A stretch of DNA of 64,000 nt from DATFQE01 sp963733845 (GTDB lineage Bacteria > Actinomycetota > Thermoleophilia > Gaiellales > Gaiellaceae). Location: contig CAVTEM010000012.1 in NCBI GenBank assembly GCA_963733845.1, positions 310,001 to 374,000 of the forward strand. The letters are read 5' to 3'. The notes beneath the pieces were generated by a model. That model worked only from the letters and a program-made list of their open reading frames with translations. It was not told the origin of the DNA and ran no database searches. Made by a program: the position numbers and the translations under genes. Positions 19,316 through 27,033 of the stretch are shown here, one piece after another (positions within the stretch are counted from its first letter, which is position 1; the number at the start of each line of letters is the position of its first letter).

Positions 19316-19885
19316 TCAGGCGGGCTCGACGACCTTCGTCATCACGCAGTGGTTCAGGCCCTTGGGGCGCACGTAGGTGAAGTCGGCCTCCTCGTAGGAG
19401 TGCCGGGTGAGGTTGTAGAGGAACGACGGGTTCATCTTCGTGCGTTCGGGGGTGTCCTGCGGGTAGCCCTCGACCACGCCTCCGCCCGCCCTCGCGATCA
19501 GGTCGACCGCCCCGCGCAGGGCGGCGAGGCCCAGGCCGGCCTTGCGCTGTTTCTGGTCTACGTAGATGCAGGTGATCCGGTAGTCCGGGGGCGTCACGGT
19601 CTCCGCGTCGTACTGCTTGCGGTGGTGGATGTCGGGAAGCTCCTCGGGGGTGCCGTACTCCGCCCAGGCGACGGCGAGCCCGTCGACGTACACCAACGCG
19701 GCGTGCGCGACACCCTCGGCGACCATCCGCTCCTTGAAGTCCCTGTTGCTCTCCCCGGGCCGCTCGGCGTCCGGGTGGAACTTGCAGCACCAGCACCCGC
19801 TGAACAGGCCTGACTTGCGCTCCCAGATGGCCGCGAAGTCGGGCCAGGTGTCGGGCGTGAGCGCCCTGATCACGTGGTCGGCCAC
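19316..19885 (-). CDS. GNAT-family N-acetyltransferase
   Basis: A 189-aa acetyl-CoA-dependent acyltransferase. Beta-4/alpha-3 with the acetyl-CoA pyrophosphate loop appears as I-T-C-I-Y-V-D-x-x-x-R-K-A-G-L-G. A C-W-C-C-K-F-H block near residue 32 and K-M-N-P-S-F-L-Y near residue 150 are typical of an actinobacterial subgroup of unknown substrate. GTG at 19885 is the start. It is cargo of the island, directly upstream of the integrase remnant on the same strand. Confidence 0.82.
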   Translation of the reverse strand: MADHVIRALTPDTWPDFAAIWERKSGLFSGCWCCKFHPDAERPGESNRDFKERMVAEGVAHAALVYVDGLAVAWAEYGTPEELPDIHHRKQYDAETVTPPDYRITCIYVDQKQRKAGLGLAALRGAVDLIARAGGGVVEGYPQDTPERTKMNPSFLYNLTRHSYEEADFTYVRPKGLNHCVMTKVVEPA

Positions 19886-19985
19886 CGGGCCACTCTAGTA
19901 ATCCCGCAGCTCCGCCGGAACTGCCACCCACCGCGCTGCCTCCCGATCGATGATCGCTCAGCTCTGCGGGGCGAGCCTTCTCGGC

Positions 19986-20339
19986 CTAGGAGGGTTTGGG
20001 CAGACGAATCGAGCAGTCGTCCCCGCGCAAGGTCACGACAACGTGCGTGGTTCGACCAGCGCGAACCGTGGCATTGCGTGGGCACCCGGTCCCGCCAACG
20101 GTGAGCCTGTACGACCCGGCGGGAATCTCGAACCTAGTCGGTAAGCCGTGGTGGCCGAGCAGGAGGTCCAACGCTGGCTCTCCGGCTCCGTTGAAGGCGG
20201 TGAACTGGACTGGCATCGACCACTGGACCTCACCGACGGTCCGAAAGTCCACGTCTAGAGATCCCGGCTCCTGCTCGCCACCACACCCGACGACCGCGAG
20301 CGCCAAGACTAAGACCGACAGGGCGCGAACAACGATCAC
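19986..20339 (-). CDS. Small lipoprotein
   Basis: A 117-aa product with a type II signal peptide whose lipobox is L-A-V-V-G-C (cysteine at residue 19), followed by G-G-E-Q-E-P. The mature part is beta-rich (F-E-I-P-A-G-S-Y-R-L-T-V-G-G, then H-V-V-V-T-L-R), suggesting a small immunoglobulin-like or carboxypeptidase-regulatory-like domain. The fold is inference; the lipobox is clear. Island cargo, function unknown. Confidence 0.72.
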   Translation of the reverse strand: MIVVRALSVLVLALAVVGCGGEQEPGSLDVDFRTVGEVQWSMPVQFTAFNGAGEPALDLLLGHHGLPTRFEIPAGSYRLTVGGTGCPRNATVRAGRTTHVVVTLRGDDCSIRLPKPS

Positions 20340-20369
20340 CGCCCGGAACTATGGCGTACACGGGAACCT

Positions 20370-20672
20370 TCACCGCAGCGCCCAGCGCTCGGGGTGCCTG
20401 CGTTCGAGCCACCACGCCGACGCCCGCCAATCGGTCGCTCGGAGGAGCAGCGCTACGGCGCGAGCCTCAGGGGGCACGGACGCGCCCTCCGGCGCAGCCA
20501 CTCGCGCCTGCCGGACGCGCTCGCGGAAGCCGTCCTGCCGAAGCCAGCGGTCGAGCGTGCGGCGGGAGACGTTGACCGACCTCGCCGCGACCTCGACCGG
20601 CACGCCAGCGGCGAGCAGAACCGCGAGGTCGTCTGCCCGCTCCTCCGTGAGCTTCGACGGCCTGCCCGCCAC
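20370..20672 (-). CDS. Helix-turn-helix protein resembling a phage terminase small subunit
   Basis: A 100-aa basic protein opening with G-R-P-S-K-L-T, followed by an HTH (V-E-V-A-A-R-S-V-N-V-S-R-R-T-L-D-R-W-L) at residues 25-45 and a C-terminal A-W-W-L-E-R-R-H-P-E-R-W block. That HTH plus E-R-R-x-P-E-R-W layout is common in phage small-terminase-like and related DNA-binding proteins. It supports a phage or plasmid ancestry of the island. It could equally be a simple regulator. Confidence 0.65.
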   Translation of the reverse strand: MAGRPSKLTEERADDLAVLLAAGVPVEVAARSVNVSRRTLDRWLRQDGFRERVRQARVAAPEGASVPPEARAVALLLRATDWRASAWWLERRHPERWALR

Positions 20673-20766
20673 CGGCCCATTTTGTCCACGGAGCGCACGC
20701 GCCGACTTTTTCTCCCAGAGACCGCTCTGCTGTCCAGCCCTCGAAGCGACCCGCGAGGTCCTACCC

Positions 20767-21114
20767 CTACCTCTCCGGCTGACCTGCTCCGAGTGCCGTT
20801 GCAGCGCAGCGAACGTGTCGTGTGCGCGCCGCCTGTCGTTTCCAGGCGTACGCGCATGCCGCCTTCAGGGCTTGGCCGTCGTAGAACTTCACCAGCCAGA
20901 CCTTGCGCCCGTCGAAGGTGGACCTTCGCGTGTCGATGTCCCAGAGGTTTCGGCTGAACCGGCTGGCGTCCCCGCGATAGTCCGACCGGATCGCCTCCTC
21001 CTTGGCAGCGTCGATGGCTTGCGCCTTTGTGAGTCCGGCCCACTGCGTAGCCCCGGCGCATCCAGCGATCGCCACCGCCAGCGAACTAATCATGATCACG
21101 CTCGGCATGCGCAT
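20767..21114 (-). CDS. Putative lipoprotein with short mature domain
   Basis: A 115-aa product from ATG 21114 with a hydrophobic signal ending in the lipobox A-I-A-G-C. The mature region carries K-A-Q-A-I-D-A-A-K-E-E-A-I and K-V-W-L-V-K-F-Y-D-G, reminiscent of PepSY-like small domains, but this is a weak resemblance. A GTG at 21117 or ATG at 21108 could also be used. Island cargo. Confidence 0.62.
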   Translation of the reverse strand: MRMPSVIMISSLAVAIAGCAGATQWAGLTKAQAIDAAKEEAIRSDYRGDASRFSRNLWDIDTRRSTFDGRKVWLVKFYDGQALKAACAYAWKRQAARTRHVRCAATALGAGQPER

Positions 21115-21161
21115 CACGCCGGAGGCTAACGCGGGCGGGTCGCCCTCGTAGAGCATGCAGC

Positions 21162-21265
21162 CGTCTACCGTCAGACCGAATGGCGCGACGTGCGCTCACC
21201 GTCTGCTCGGTGCCCGGGGTGCGCGAACGCTCAGCCCTGCCCGCAGCCTGTCCAGGTCTCCGAGG
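21162..21265 (+). pseudogene. HNH endonuclease 5' fragment (duplicate)
   Basis: Starting with about 18 nt of shared upstream DNA and an ATG at 21180, this stretch is a diverged copy of the beginning of the intact HNH gene at 21732: both encode R-R-A-x-T-V-C-S-V-P-G-C-x-N followed by x-P-C. An extra G breaks the frame after S-V-P-G. The remainder of the gene is missing and a membrane-protein gene follows. Confidence 0.65.
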
Positions 21266-21309
21266 CGCTTTACGGCTGCCCCCCTCGTGGCGCTCGGCAC
21301 TATGCGGAC

Positions 21310-21699
21310 ATGGCACCGTTCGTTGGCCTCCTTGGCGTAGTGGTTCTCCTTGGCGTTGTGGTCGTCGGCTTCGCTCGCCCACGGCGTCTGCTCGAAAGCC
21401 GTCGAGCTTTGATCGCGCTCGCCGCTGTCGTCCTCGGAGGCTTGGTGTGGGCGATTCTCGGTCTGTCCATGGAGGACGACTACTACGGAGATGGCACGAC
21501 GGTGTGGGAGCACAGCCGCCAGTCCGGAGCATGGGTAATGGTCATCGTTGGAGTGGCTGCAACAGCCGTAAGCATTGTGGGGTTGGTTTGGGCGGCGGCC
21601 TCGAACAGTGGTCGCCTTAGATCGGCAGTCCTTCCGCTGACGGCCGGCGCGTGCCTGTTGTTGCTCTTCGGGACCTTCTCCGCTGGCGTCGGACACTGA
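21310..21699 (+). CDS. Four-helix membrane protein (129 aa)
   Basis: From ATG 21310 the product has four hydrophobic helices (about residues 2-24, 33-53, 76-98 and 107-125) with an acidic E-D-D-Y-Y-G-D-G loop between helices 2 and 3. No family is recognised. It lies between an HNH 5' fragment and the intact HNH gene, so it looks like a passenger in a mosaic region. Confidence 0.65.
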   Translation: MAPFVGLLGVVVLLGVVVVGFARPRRLLESRRALIALAAVVLGGLVWAILGLSMEDDYYGDGTTVWEHSRQSGAWVMVIVGVAATAVSIVGLVWAAASNSGRLRSAVLPLTAGACLLLLFGTFSAGVGH

Positions 21700-21731
21700 C
21701 GCGCCGCGCCGACGCGTCTACCGTCCGACCG

Positions 21732-22031
21732 ATGGGACGACGAGCCGCGACCGTCTGCTCGGTGCCGGGTTGCCCGAACCCCGAGCCTTGCCGCGAGCAC
21801 CCGGCCCGATCCGGATCGACGCGGGCGTGGCGGAGGCTGCGCCTCGCGGTGCTCCGGCGTGATCACTTCCGCTGCCCGTGCGGAGCGCTCGCGGTCGAGG
21901 TCGATCACGTCCTCGCGCGCGAGCTAGGCGGGCGAGACGAGCCGGGGAACCTGCGCTCGCTTTGCGCCGACTGCCACGCCGCGCGGCACGGGCGCTCCTC
22001 GCCTCAGCGCCGCCGCTCGTTGAACGGATAA
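21732..22031 (+). CDS. HNH endonuclease (99 aa, intact)
   Basis: Small nuclease of the HNH/5-McrA type. It has an N-terminal zinc-like C-S-V-P-G-C-P-N-P-E-P-C, a central R-L-A-V-L-R-R-D-H-F-R-C-x-C block, then V-E-V-D-H-V-x-A-R-E-L-G-G, E-P-G-N-L-R-S-L-C-A-D-C-H and R-H-G-R, which supply the catalytic D-H, N and H and two C-x-x-C zinc knuckles. ATG at 21732 is chosen. Phage-borne enzymes like this often sit beside terminase genes. The flanking duplicated fragments make it the hub of the island mosaic. Confidence 0.85.
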   Translation: MGRRAATVCSVPGCPNPEPCREHPARSGSTRAWRRLRLAVLRRDHFRCPCGALAVEVDHVLARELGGRDEPGNLRSLCADCHAARHGRSSPQRRRSLNG

Positions 22032-22038
22032 TCCGCCG

Positions 22039-22494
22039 ATGCGTCTGTCGATCATCGGCGCCCTCGCGGGCCTCGCGTGCCTCGCCTTCGCCGCCGCGAT
22101 AACCGGGGCAAGTGGTGAGTCCGAGCAGGCCGCGAACCCGCCTCGACCCGCATGCTTTGCCCGCCCGGCAGGTCGCCCGACGGCGCAGCAAGCGATCCGT
22201 GCCGCGATCCGTGCGGCCATAAAAGCCGATCCCGTGATCGAGGTGCAGGGGCGGCGGTATCGACGGACGACCGAGTTGATGGAGCGAGATCTCTTCGGCG
22301 TTGTGAGAGTAGGTACGCGGCTCTGGCCGGGGGTGTCGCGCTTCCATAACGAGGCCGTACGCCGCTGTGGGCGTGAAACAGATGCCACGTCGGCCGCGTG
22401 GGCCGTTGTGTTCGGTGAGTCGCACTCGGTGTTGTGCTGCGAGACCTGGACGATCTTCGTGGTCCGCACTCGACGCGGTTGGCTGTCCTTCTAA
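22039..22494 (+). CDS. Secreted hypothetical protein
   Basis: A 151-aa product with a clear signal peptide (hydrophobic residues 5-22, then small residues) starting 7 nt after the HNH stop. The mature domain has four cysteines (A-C-F-A, R-R-C-G, V-L-C-C), enough for two disulfides, and an amphipathic A-I-R-A-A-I-R-A-A-I helix. No family is recognised. A 3' HNH fragment follows immediately, so the gene is flanked by HNH sequence on both sides. Confidence 0.62.
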   Translation: MRLSIIGALAGLACLAFAAAITGASGESEQAANPPRPACFARPAGRPTAQQAIRAAIRAAIKADPVIEVQGRRYRRTTELMERDLFGVVRVGTRLWPGVSRFHNEAVRRCGRETDATSAAWAVVFGESHSVLCCETWTIFVVRTRRGWLSF

Positions 22495-22500
22495 GACGGC

Positions 22501-22563
22501 CAGCCGGGGAACCTGCGCTCGCCTTGCTCCGACTGCCACGGCAAGCGGCACGGGCGCGGGGGA
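22501..22563 (+). pseudogene. HNH endonuclease 3' fragment (duplicate)
   Basis: Encodes Q-P-G-N-L-R-S-P-C-S-D-C-H-G-K-R-H-G-R, almost identical in protein and DNA to the end of the intact HNH gene (21939-22001). Only this C-terminal module is present. Confidence 0.68.
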
Positions 22564-22601
22564 TCGCCCTCCGCCCGACCGGCGCGGCCCCACTCGATGA
22601 G

Positions 22602-23174
22602 CTAATCCGGTCCGAGGAGCGCTGTGACCTCGGCATCGGTGAGGCCGGTCATGGCCGCGATCTCGTCCGGCGAGAACCCCGCCGCGTGCATCTCGCGGAT
22701 CGCGTCCCCCCAGTTCCGCTCCGCAGCAGGCACCGCAGACTGGACCGCCCACCTGTGGGCCGCGCTGGCCTCGCGTAGGCGGCGCATGGCTTCGAGGCGA
22801 CGGGGCGTCATCGTTGGGTCGCTCTCCACGGCGTCGTTCCACGTCCGCTCCATGGCCCTTGCCTGCGACCACGAGTAGAACGCCCGGACGACCTCGTTCG
22901 TCTCGGTGTCCACGATTTCGAACGGCTCGTCCATCTCCTCGTACTCGTTACTGCGGAGGTCGCGGAAGACGTAACGCCTGCCGGGGTCCAGCGTTTCGTG
23001 CGGCCGGAAGCAGTATCCACACGGCTTGAGTCCAAGGGCGACGATCTTCTCGTAAGCCTCGAATGTCGTTGTCGCCTCGATCGCGAGCGGCTTGAGGGTT
23101 GCGCGTCCCTCGTAGCGGCACCCGGGGCGGTGCACCTTGTCCGATCGAGGGTTGTGCAGGAACGGGGCACTCAC
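22602..23174 (-). CDS. Ada-like zinc-binding domain protein with C-terminal HTH-like segment
   Basis: A 190-aa product from GTG 23174 (GTGA overlap with the upstream gene). Residues 7-58 follow the Ada metal-binding layout: S-D-K-V-H-R-P-G-C19 ... G-L-K-P-C52-G-Y-C55-F-R-P. The middle is charged and helical. Residues 165-188 (G-F-S-P-D-E-I-A-A-M-T-G-L-T-D-A-E-V) resemble a helix-turn-helix. Ada modules bind DNA or sense methyl phosphotriesters, but no methyltransferase domain is present and only three of the usual four cysteines are seen (H15 could replace one). Function unknown. Confidence 0.65.
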   Translation of the reverse strand: MSAPFLHNPRSDKVHRPGCRYEGRATLKPLAIEATTTFEAYEKIVALGLKPCGYCFRPHETLDPGRRYVFRDLRSNEYEEMDEPFEIVDTETNEVVRAFYSWSQARAMERTWNDAVESDPTMTPRRLEAMRRLREASAAHRWAVQSAVPAAERNWGDAIREMHAAGFSPDEIAAMTGLTDAEVTALLGPD

Positions 23175-23350
23175 GGCAGTCGCCGCTCGTCCCGCGGGAA
23201 CTCTCGCTCGGCGCAGTCTCGGCAGTAGTGCACGGCCCCCTCTGGATCGCCCTCCGCGTGCACGGTCAGGAGCGAGCGCCAGCCGCGCTCGCCGTCCGGC
23301 TGCTCTCGTCCGCACTCCTCGCAGGTGAGCGGGGTCGGACGCGCAGGCAT
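23171..23350 (-). CDS. Small zinc-ribbon protein (59 aa)
   Basis: Two knuckles, C10-x-x-C13 and C43-x-x-C46, with a V-H-A-E-G-D-P-E-G-A-V-H-Y linker, as in small treble-clef or ribbon proteins. ATG at 23350 is chosen over an upstream start at 23395. Its stop overlaps the start of the Ada-like gene, so the two are co-translated. Function unknown. Confidence 0.6.
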   Translation of the reverse strand: MPARPTPLTCEECGREQPDGERGWRSLLTVHAEGDPEGAVHYCRDCAEREFPRDERRLP

Positions 23351-23566
23351 CGGAGCCGAGCCTACGCCGTTCAGGAGGGTGAACGCACCCGTCATGGCTG
23401 CTCAACCGGGGACTGTCCAGGGAGGCGAACAGCTATGGCCCGAGGCCGAGTTTCGAGGACCGCACCAGGGACCGCACGGGACCGCATTTCCGGGCCTACT
23501 TCGCACGTTTCGGCACGAGCGCTTTGGCTCAACCACGCCGATTCGGCATGGCGAGCCGATGTCGAA

Positions 23567-23638
23567 TGGCCCCGGGAGGAGTCGAACCTCCGCACGCAGA
23601 TTCGAAGTCTGCCGCTCTATCCACTGAGCTACGGGGCC
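23567..23638 (-). tRNA. tRNA-Arg (anticodon TCG)
   Basis: Seventy-two-nt cloverleaf: acceptor GGCCCCG/CGGGGCC, anticodon loop CTTCGAA on GCAGA/TCTGC, T-loop TTCGACT on GGAGG/CCTCC, discriminator A and no encoded CCA. Its 3' end (23567-23580) is repeated at 19036-19049, so it is the likely integration site of the island to its left. Confidence 0.95.
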
Positions 23639-23661
23639 GTGCCCCGGACAGCGTATCCGCG

Positions 23662-24583
23662 CTAGGTCACGACGTTCGGGGGCGTTTCGCCGCGCTCGAA
23701 GGCGAGGAGGTTGTCGACCAGGACCCGCGTCATCGCCTCGCGCGCGCTCGCGAGCGCCGTGCCGAGATGAGGCGCCAGGACGACGTTCGGCAGCTCGAAC
23801 AGCTCCTGCGGTACGCGGGGCTCGTGGACGAAGACGTCCAGCCCGGCGCGGAGGCGGCCCGAGACGAGCTCGCGCACGAGCGCGGCCTCGTCGACGACGG
23901 CGCCTCGCGCGGTGTTCACGAGGCAGGCGCCGTCGCGCATGAGCGCCAGCCGCCGTTCGTCGATCAGGCCCTCCGTCCCGGGCGTGTGCGGGACGTGCAG
24001 GGTGACCACGTCGGCCTCCCTCAGCAAGTCGTCCAGCTCGCGGTACTCGACCTCGAGCGCGAGCTCGTCCGCGGCGGAAAGGCGAGTCGCGCTTCGCGTA
24101 GAGGACGCGCATGTCGAACGCGCGGGCCCGCCGCGCGACGGCCCGGCCGACGCCGCCGAGGCCGACGATGCCGAGGGTCGCGCCGCTCACGTCCTGGCCC
24201 ATCAGCTCCTCCTCGGCCCAGCCGCTCTCCCAGCGGCCCGCGCGCACGTACCGGTCTCCCTCCACGATCCGCCTGCGCACCGCGAGCAGCAGCGCGAACG
24301 CAAGCTCCGCGGTCGGCGCGTCGACCGCGCCCGGCGTGTTCGTGACGACCACTCCACGCTCCCGGCACGCCTCGACGTCGACGAGCTCGTAGCCGGCGCC
24401 GTAGTTCGCTACCAGCTTCAGGTCCGGGAGCAGGTCGAGCAGGCCCGGGCCGACGGCCCGCCCCACCACGACGAGCGCCTCGGCACCGGGCGTCGGCTCG
24501 GCCAGGGGCCAGTCGAAGTAGGCGACGTCGTGAAGCTCATCCCAGGCGGGCCCGGGATACCGCCGGGAGGACAGGACGCGCAC
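23662..24583 (-). CDS. D-2-hydroxyacid dehydrogenase, interrupted by a frameshift
   Basis: NAD-dependent 2-hydroxyacid dehydrogenase (glyoxylate/hydroxypyruvate reductase-like). Part 1 (GTG 24583) contains the catalytic-domain N-terminus and the Rossmann G-I-V-G-L-G-G-V-G-R. Part 2, in another frame, contains V-V-T-L-H-V-P-H-T-P, L-V-N-T-A-R-G-A-V-V-D, D-V-F-x-x-E-P and the active-site A-P-H-L-G-T block. The frames meet near 24085-24095 (around CGCGACTCG). All catalytic residues (R, E, H) are present across the two parts, so the break is probably an indel error. About 306 aa when joined. Confidence 0.85.
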
Positions 24584-24611
24584 CGGTTCAAGGCTATTCT
24601 GTCCCGGCCGC

Positions 24612-24685
24612 GGTGGCGGTAGCTCAGCTGGTAGAGCCCCGGGTTGTGGTCCCGGTGGTCGCGGGTTCGAGTCCCGTCCGCCACC
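24612..24685 (+). tRNA. tRNA-His (anticodon GTG)
   Basis: Acceptor GTGGCGG/CCGCCAC, anticodon loop TTGTGGT on CCGGG/CCCGG, T-loop TTCGAGT. An extra G at position -1 (24612) faces discriminator C, the identity pair of tRNA-His. CCA is not encoded. Confidence 0.95.
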
Positions 24686-24880
24686 TATACGTGCCTCGAG
24701 CGAACTGAGATCCGCGCGAAGATCAGCCGTCGCGAGCGGCGCAGGGACGCGGAAGAGTCAACCGGCCCGGAGTAATCCCGGAATCGACATTCGTCGACTT
24801 CGCCGACACTCGCCGGCTCCTGCGAGAAAAAAGGATCGCGGCTACTTTCAATCTGGTCCCTCATCTGCTGAGGATGGTGT

Positions 24881-25249
24881 ATGCGTCCGCGAATCGTGAT
24901 CGTCGACGACGACCCGGCGTTCCTGGAAATGGTGCGCCTCCTGCTCGAATCCGAAGGCTTCGTCGTGGTGGGCGAGGCGCTGAACGGTCTCGAGGGCGTG
25001 GCCGCCGCGGCCGAGCTCCAGCCAGACCTCGTCCTCGTCGACGTGAACCTGCCGGACATCGACGGGTTCCAGGTCGTCGAGCGCCTGCTAGGCGAAGGCT
25101 CGCCGCCCGTCGTGCTCACCTCGAGCCGCGGAGCGGGGGACTTCGGCAGCCTGATCGAGACGAGTCGGGCGCGCGCGTTCATCACGAAGGCAGACATCAC
25201 CGGGGAGGCGCTGGCCCGATTCCTCGACGAACGGACCACGACAGCGTGA
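24881..25249 (+). CDS. Stand-alone response regulator receiver protein
   Basis: A 122-aa CheY-like receiver without an output domain. The acidic pocket is D-D-D near residue 10, the phospho-acceptor is D54 in V-L-V-D-V-N-L-P-D, and the conserved lysine is in F-I-T-K-A-D. ATG at 24881 has a G-A-G-G-A site about eight bases upstream. It overlaps the next gene, a NarL-type kinase, by 4 nt (GTGA). Lacking a DNA-binding domain, it probably acts by protein contact or as a phosphate sink. Confidence 0.88.
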   Translation: MRPRIVIVDDDPAFLEMVRLLLESEGFVVVGEALNGLEGVAAAAELQPDLVLVDVNLPDIDGFQVVERLLGEGSPPVVLTSSRGAGDFGSLIETSRARAFITKADITGEALARFLDERTTTA

Positions 25250-27033
25250 GCATGCCGCTCGCCAGCGCGAGCGTTCCGACGGTCGACCTGCCGGCCGCGC
25301 GGCGGCGAGCAGCAGGCGCGAGAGCCCGACGCACTCTGTGGCCACTTGGAGCAGTCGCCGGCGTCGCCGCCTTCCTCCTCGTCGTCAGCGACGGCGATGT
25401 GGCCGACCCGTGGCTGAACGCCACGCTGACGTTGGCGATCGGCTGGTGCTTCGTCGCGAGCGGTCTCGTGGTCTGGGCACGCGAGGAGGAGAACCCGCTC
25501 GGCCTGCTCATGGCGGCTCTCGGGCTCGTCTGGCTGACCGGCGCGGCGGTCGGCGAGGTCGGTTCGTCGTTCGGGTCCTGGCTCGGCTTCGTCGCGGTCA
25601 ACGGGGCCGTGGCCATGTTCGTGCACGTCCTCGTCGCCTTCCCGAACGGGCGGCTCGCCTCGCGCCGCGAGCGCCTCCTCGTCGGAGCTGCGTACGCGGA
25701 TCTCGTGCTGTTCGCGCCGCTCTGGATGGCTGCGCGTGGAGACGCTCCGCCCCAGGACGGTACCGCAGGGCTGCTCCGTCCAGAGCCCTTCGGTGCCTCG
25801 CTCGGCGGCCCTCAGGCCGCAATCGCCCTGGCGGTCGGCGCGGTGCTCGGCTGGCTCCTCTGGCGGCGCTGGTACTGGGCGACGCGACACACGAGGCGCA
25901 CGCTCGCCCTCGTGCTCCTCACCGGTGGCACGAGCCTCGCCCTCCTGCTCGTCGCGGCCGTCGTCGACCGTTCCTCCGCCGCGGCCGGGCGCGCGCTCGG
26001 CTGGGCCGCGTTCGTCGCCTTCGGCGTCGTTCCCCTCGCCGTCCTCGCCGGCAGCCTCCGCAGCCGGCTGGCGAGGGCGAGCGTCGCCGAGCTCCTTCGC
26101 GAGCTCGAGACGGCCCGGACGCCCGGAGCGCTCCGCGATGCCCTCTCCCGCGCGCTCGGCGATCCCACGTTGCGCATCGCGTACTGGGTCTCCGAGACAC
26201 GCGGTTTCGTCGACCTGAGAGGTCGGCCGTTCGAGCTTCCGTGGGAGGGAAGCAGCCAGGTGATCACGAGGGTAGAGCGGGACGGGCGCCAGGTCGCCGC
26301 GCTCGTGCACGATGCGTCGCTCCGCGACGAGCCGGAGCTCCTCGACGCTGTGACCTCGGCGGCCGGCCTGGCCCTCGAGAACGAGCGGCTCCACGCCGAG
26401 CTGCGTTCCCACGTCGACGAGCTGCGCGAGTCGCGCGCGCGCATCGTCGAGGCCGGCGACGCCGAGCGGAGGCGGCTCGAGCGAAACCTCCACGACGGCG
26501 CCCAGCAGCGGCTCGTCACGATGGCGCTGCAGCTCCGGCTCGTCGAGGCGAAGCTTTCGGCCGACCCGGACGAAGCCGCGCCGATCGTGGCGCAGGTGCG
26601 CGAGGAGCTCACGGAAGCACTCGCGGAGCTGCGCGAGCTCGCACGCGGGATTCACCCCGCGATCCTGAGCGACCACGGGCTCGGCCCGGCACTGGAGGCG
26701 GTGGCGGCGAGAAGTCCCGTGCCGGTGAAGCTGTCGACGCCGACCGCGCGGATGCCGACGTCGGTCGAGGCGGCGATCTACTACGTCGTCTCCGAGGCGC
26801 TGGCGAACGTCGCAAAGTACGCGCAAGCCTCGCGCGTCACCGTGGAGGTAGCCCGGACGGAGCAACGCGCCGTCGCCGCCATCGCGGACGACGGCGTCGG
26901 AGGCGCCGATCCCGACGGCGGCTCCGGGCTGCGCGGGCTCGCCGACCGCGTCGCGGCGCTGGGCGGCAGCCTCCACGTCGACAGCCCGCCCTCGCGCGGG
27001 ACACGAATCCACGCCGAGATTCCGTGCGGCTAG
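25246..27033 (+). CDS. Membrane sensor histidine kinase, HisKA_3 (NarL-partner) type
   Basis: A 595-aa kinase. The N-terminal part holds about seven to eight membrane helices (residues 25-270), then a GAF-like region, a HisKA_3 dimerisation domain with the phospho-acceptor in E-R-N-L-H-D-G-A-Q-Q-R-L, and a HATPase_c domain ending in G-L-R-G-L-A-D-R-V-A-A-L-G-G. GTG 25246 overlaps the receiver stop; ATG 25252 is an alternative. HisKA_3 kinases normally pair with HTH-LuxR regulators, yet the only receiver here has no HTH. The gene overlaps the transporter binding-protein gene by 10 nt, suggesting joint expression. Confidence 0.85.
   Translation: MSMPLASASVPTVDLPAARRRAAGARARRTLWPLGAVAGVAAFLLVVSDGDVADPWLNATLTLAIGWCFVASGLVVWAREEENPLGLLMAALGLVWLTGAAVGEVGSSFGSWLGFVAVNGAVAMFVHVLVAFPNGRLASRRERLLVGAAYADLVLFAPLWMAARGDAPPQDGTAGLLRPEPFGASLGGPQAAIALAVGAVLGWLLWRRWYWATRHTRRTLALVLLTGGTSLALLLVAAVVDRSSAAAGRALGWAAFVAFGVVPLAVLAGSLRSRLARASVAELLRELETARTPGALRDALSRALGDPTLRIAYWVSETRGFVDLRGRPFELPWEGSSQVITRVERDGRQVAALVHDASLRDEPELLDAVTSAAGLALENERLHAELRSHVDELRESRARIVEAGDAERRRLERNLHDGAQQRLVTMALQLRLVEAKLSADPDEAAPIVAQVREELTEALAELRELARGIHPAILSDHGLGPALEAVAARSPVPVKLSTPTARMPTSVEAAIYYVVSEALANVAKYAQASRVTVEVARTEQRAVAAIADDGVGGADPDGGSGLRGLADRVAALGGSLHVDSPPSRGTRIHAEIPCG

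Larger units (their letters stand above)
19036..23580. mobile_element. Degraded tRNA-Arg-integrated genomic island (about 4.5 kb)
   Basis: The segment is bounded by a 14-bp direct repeat of the tRNA-Arg 3' end, carries the C-terminus of a tyrosine recombinase just inside the left end, and holds only accessory genes: a GNAT acetyltransferase, two lipoproteins, a terminase-like HTH protein, HNH endonuclease copies, secreted and membrane passengers and zinc-binding proteins. No core gene is inside. Loss of most of the integrase implies it can no longer move by itself. Element limits are inferred from the short repeat. Confidence 0.6.

Noticed and set aside
19182..19931. A 249-codon minus-strand frame spanning the GNAT gene
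   Set aside because: Only its last 31 codons are meaningful (integrase tail); the rest is the GNAT gene read in the wrong frame.
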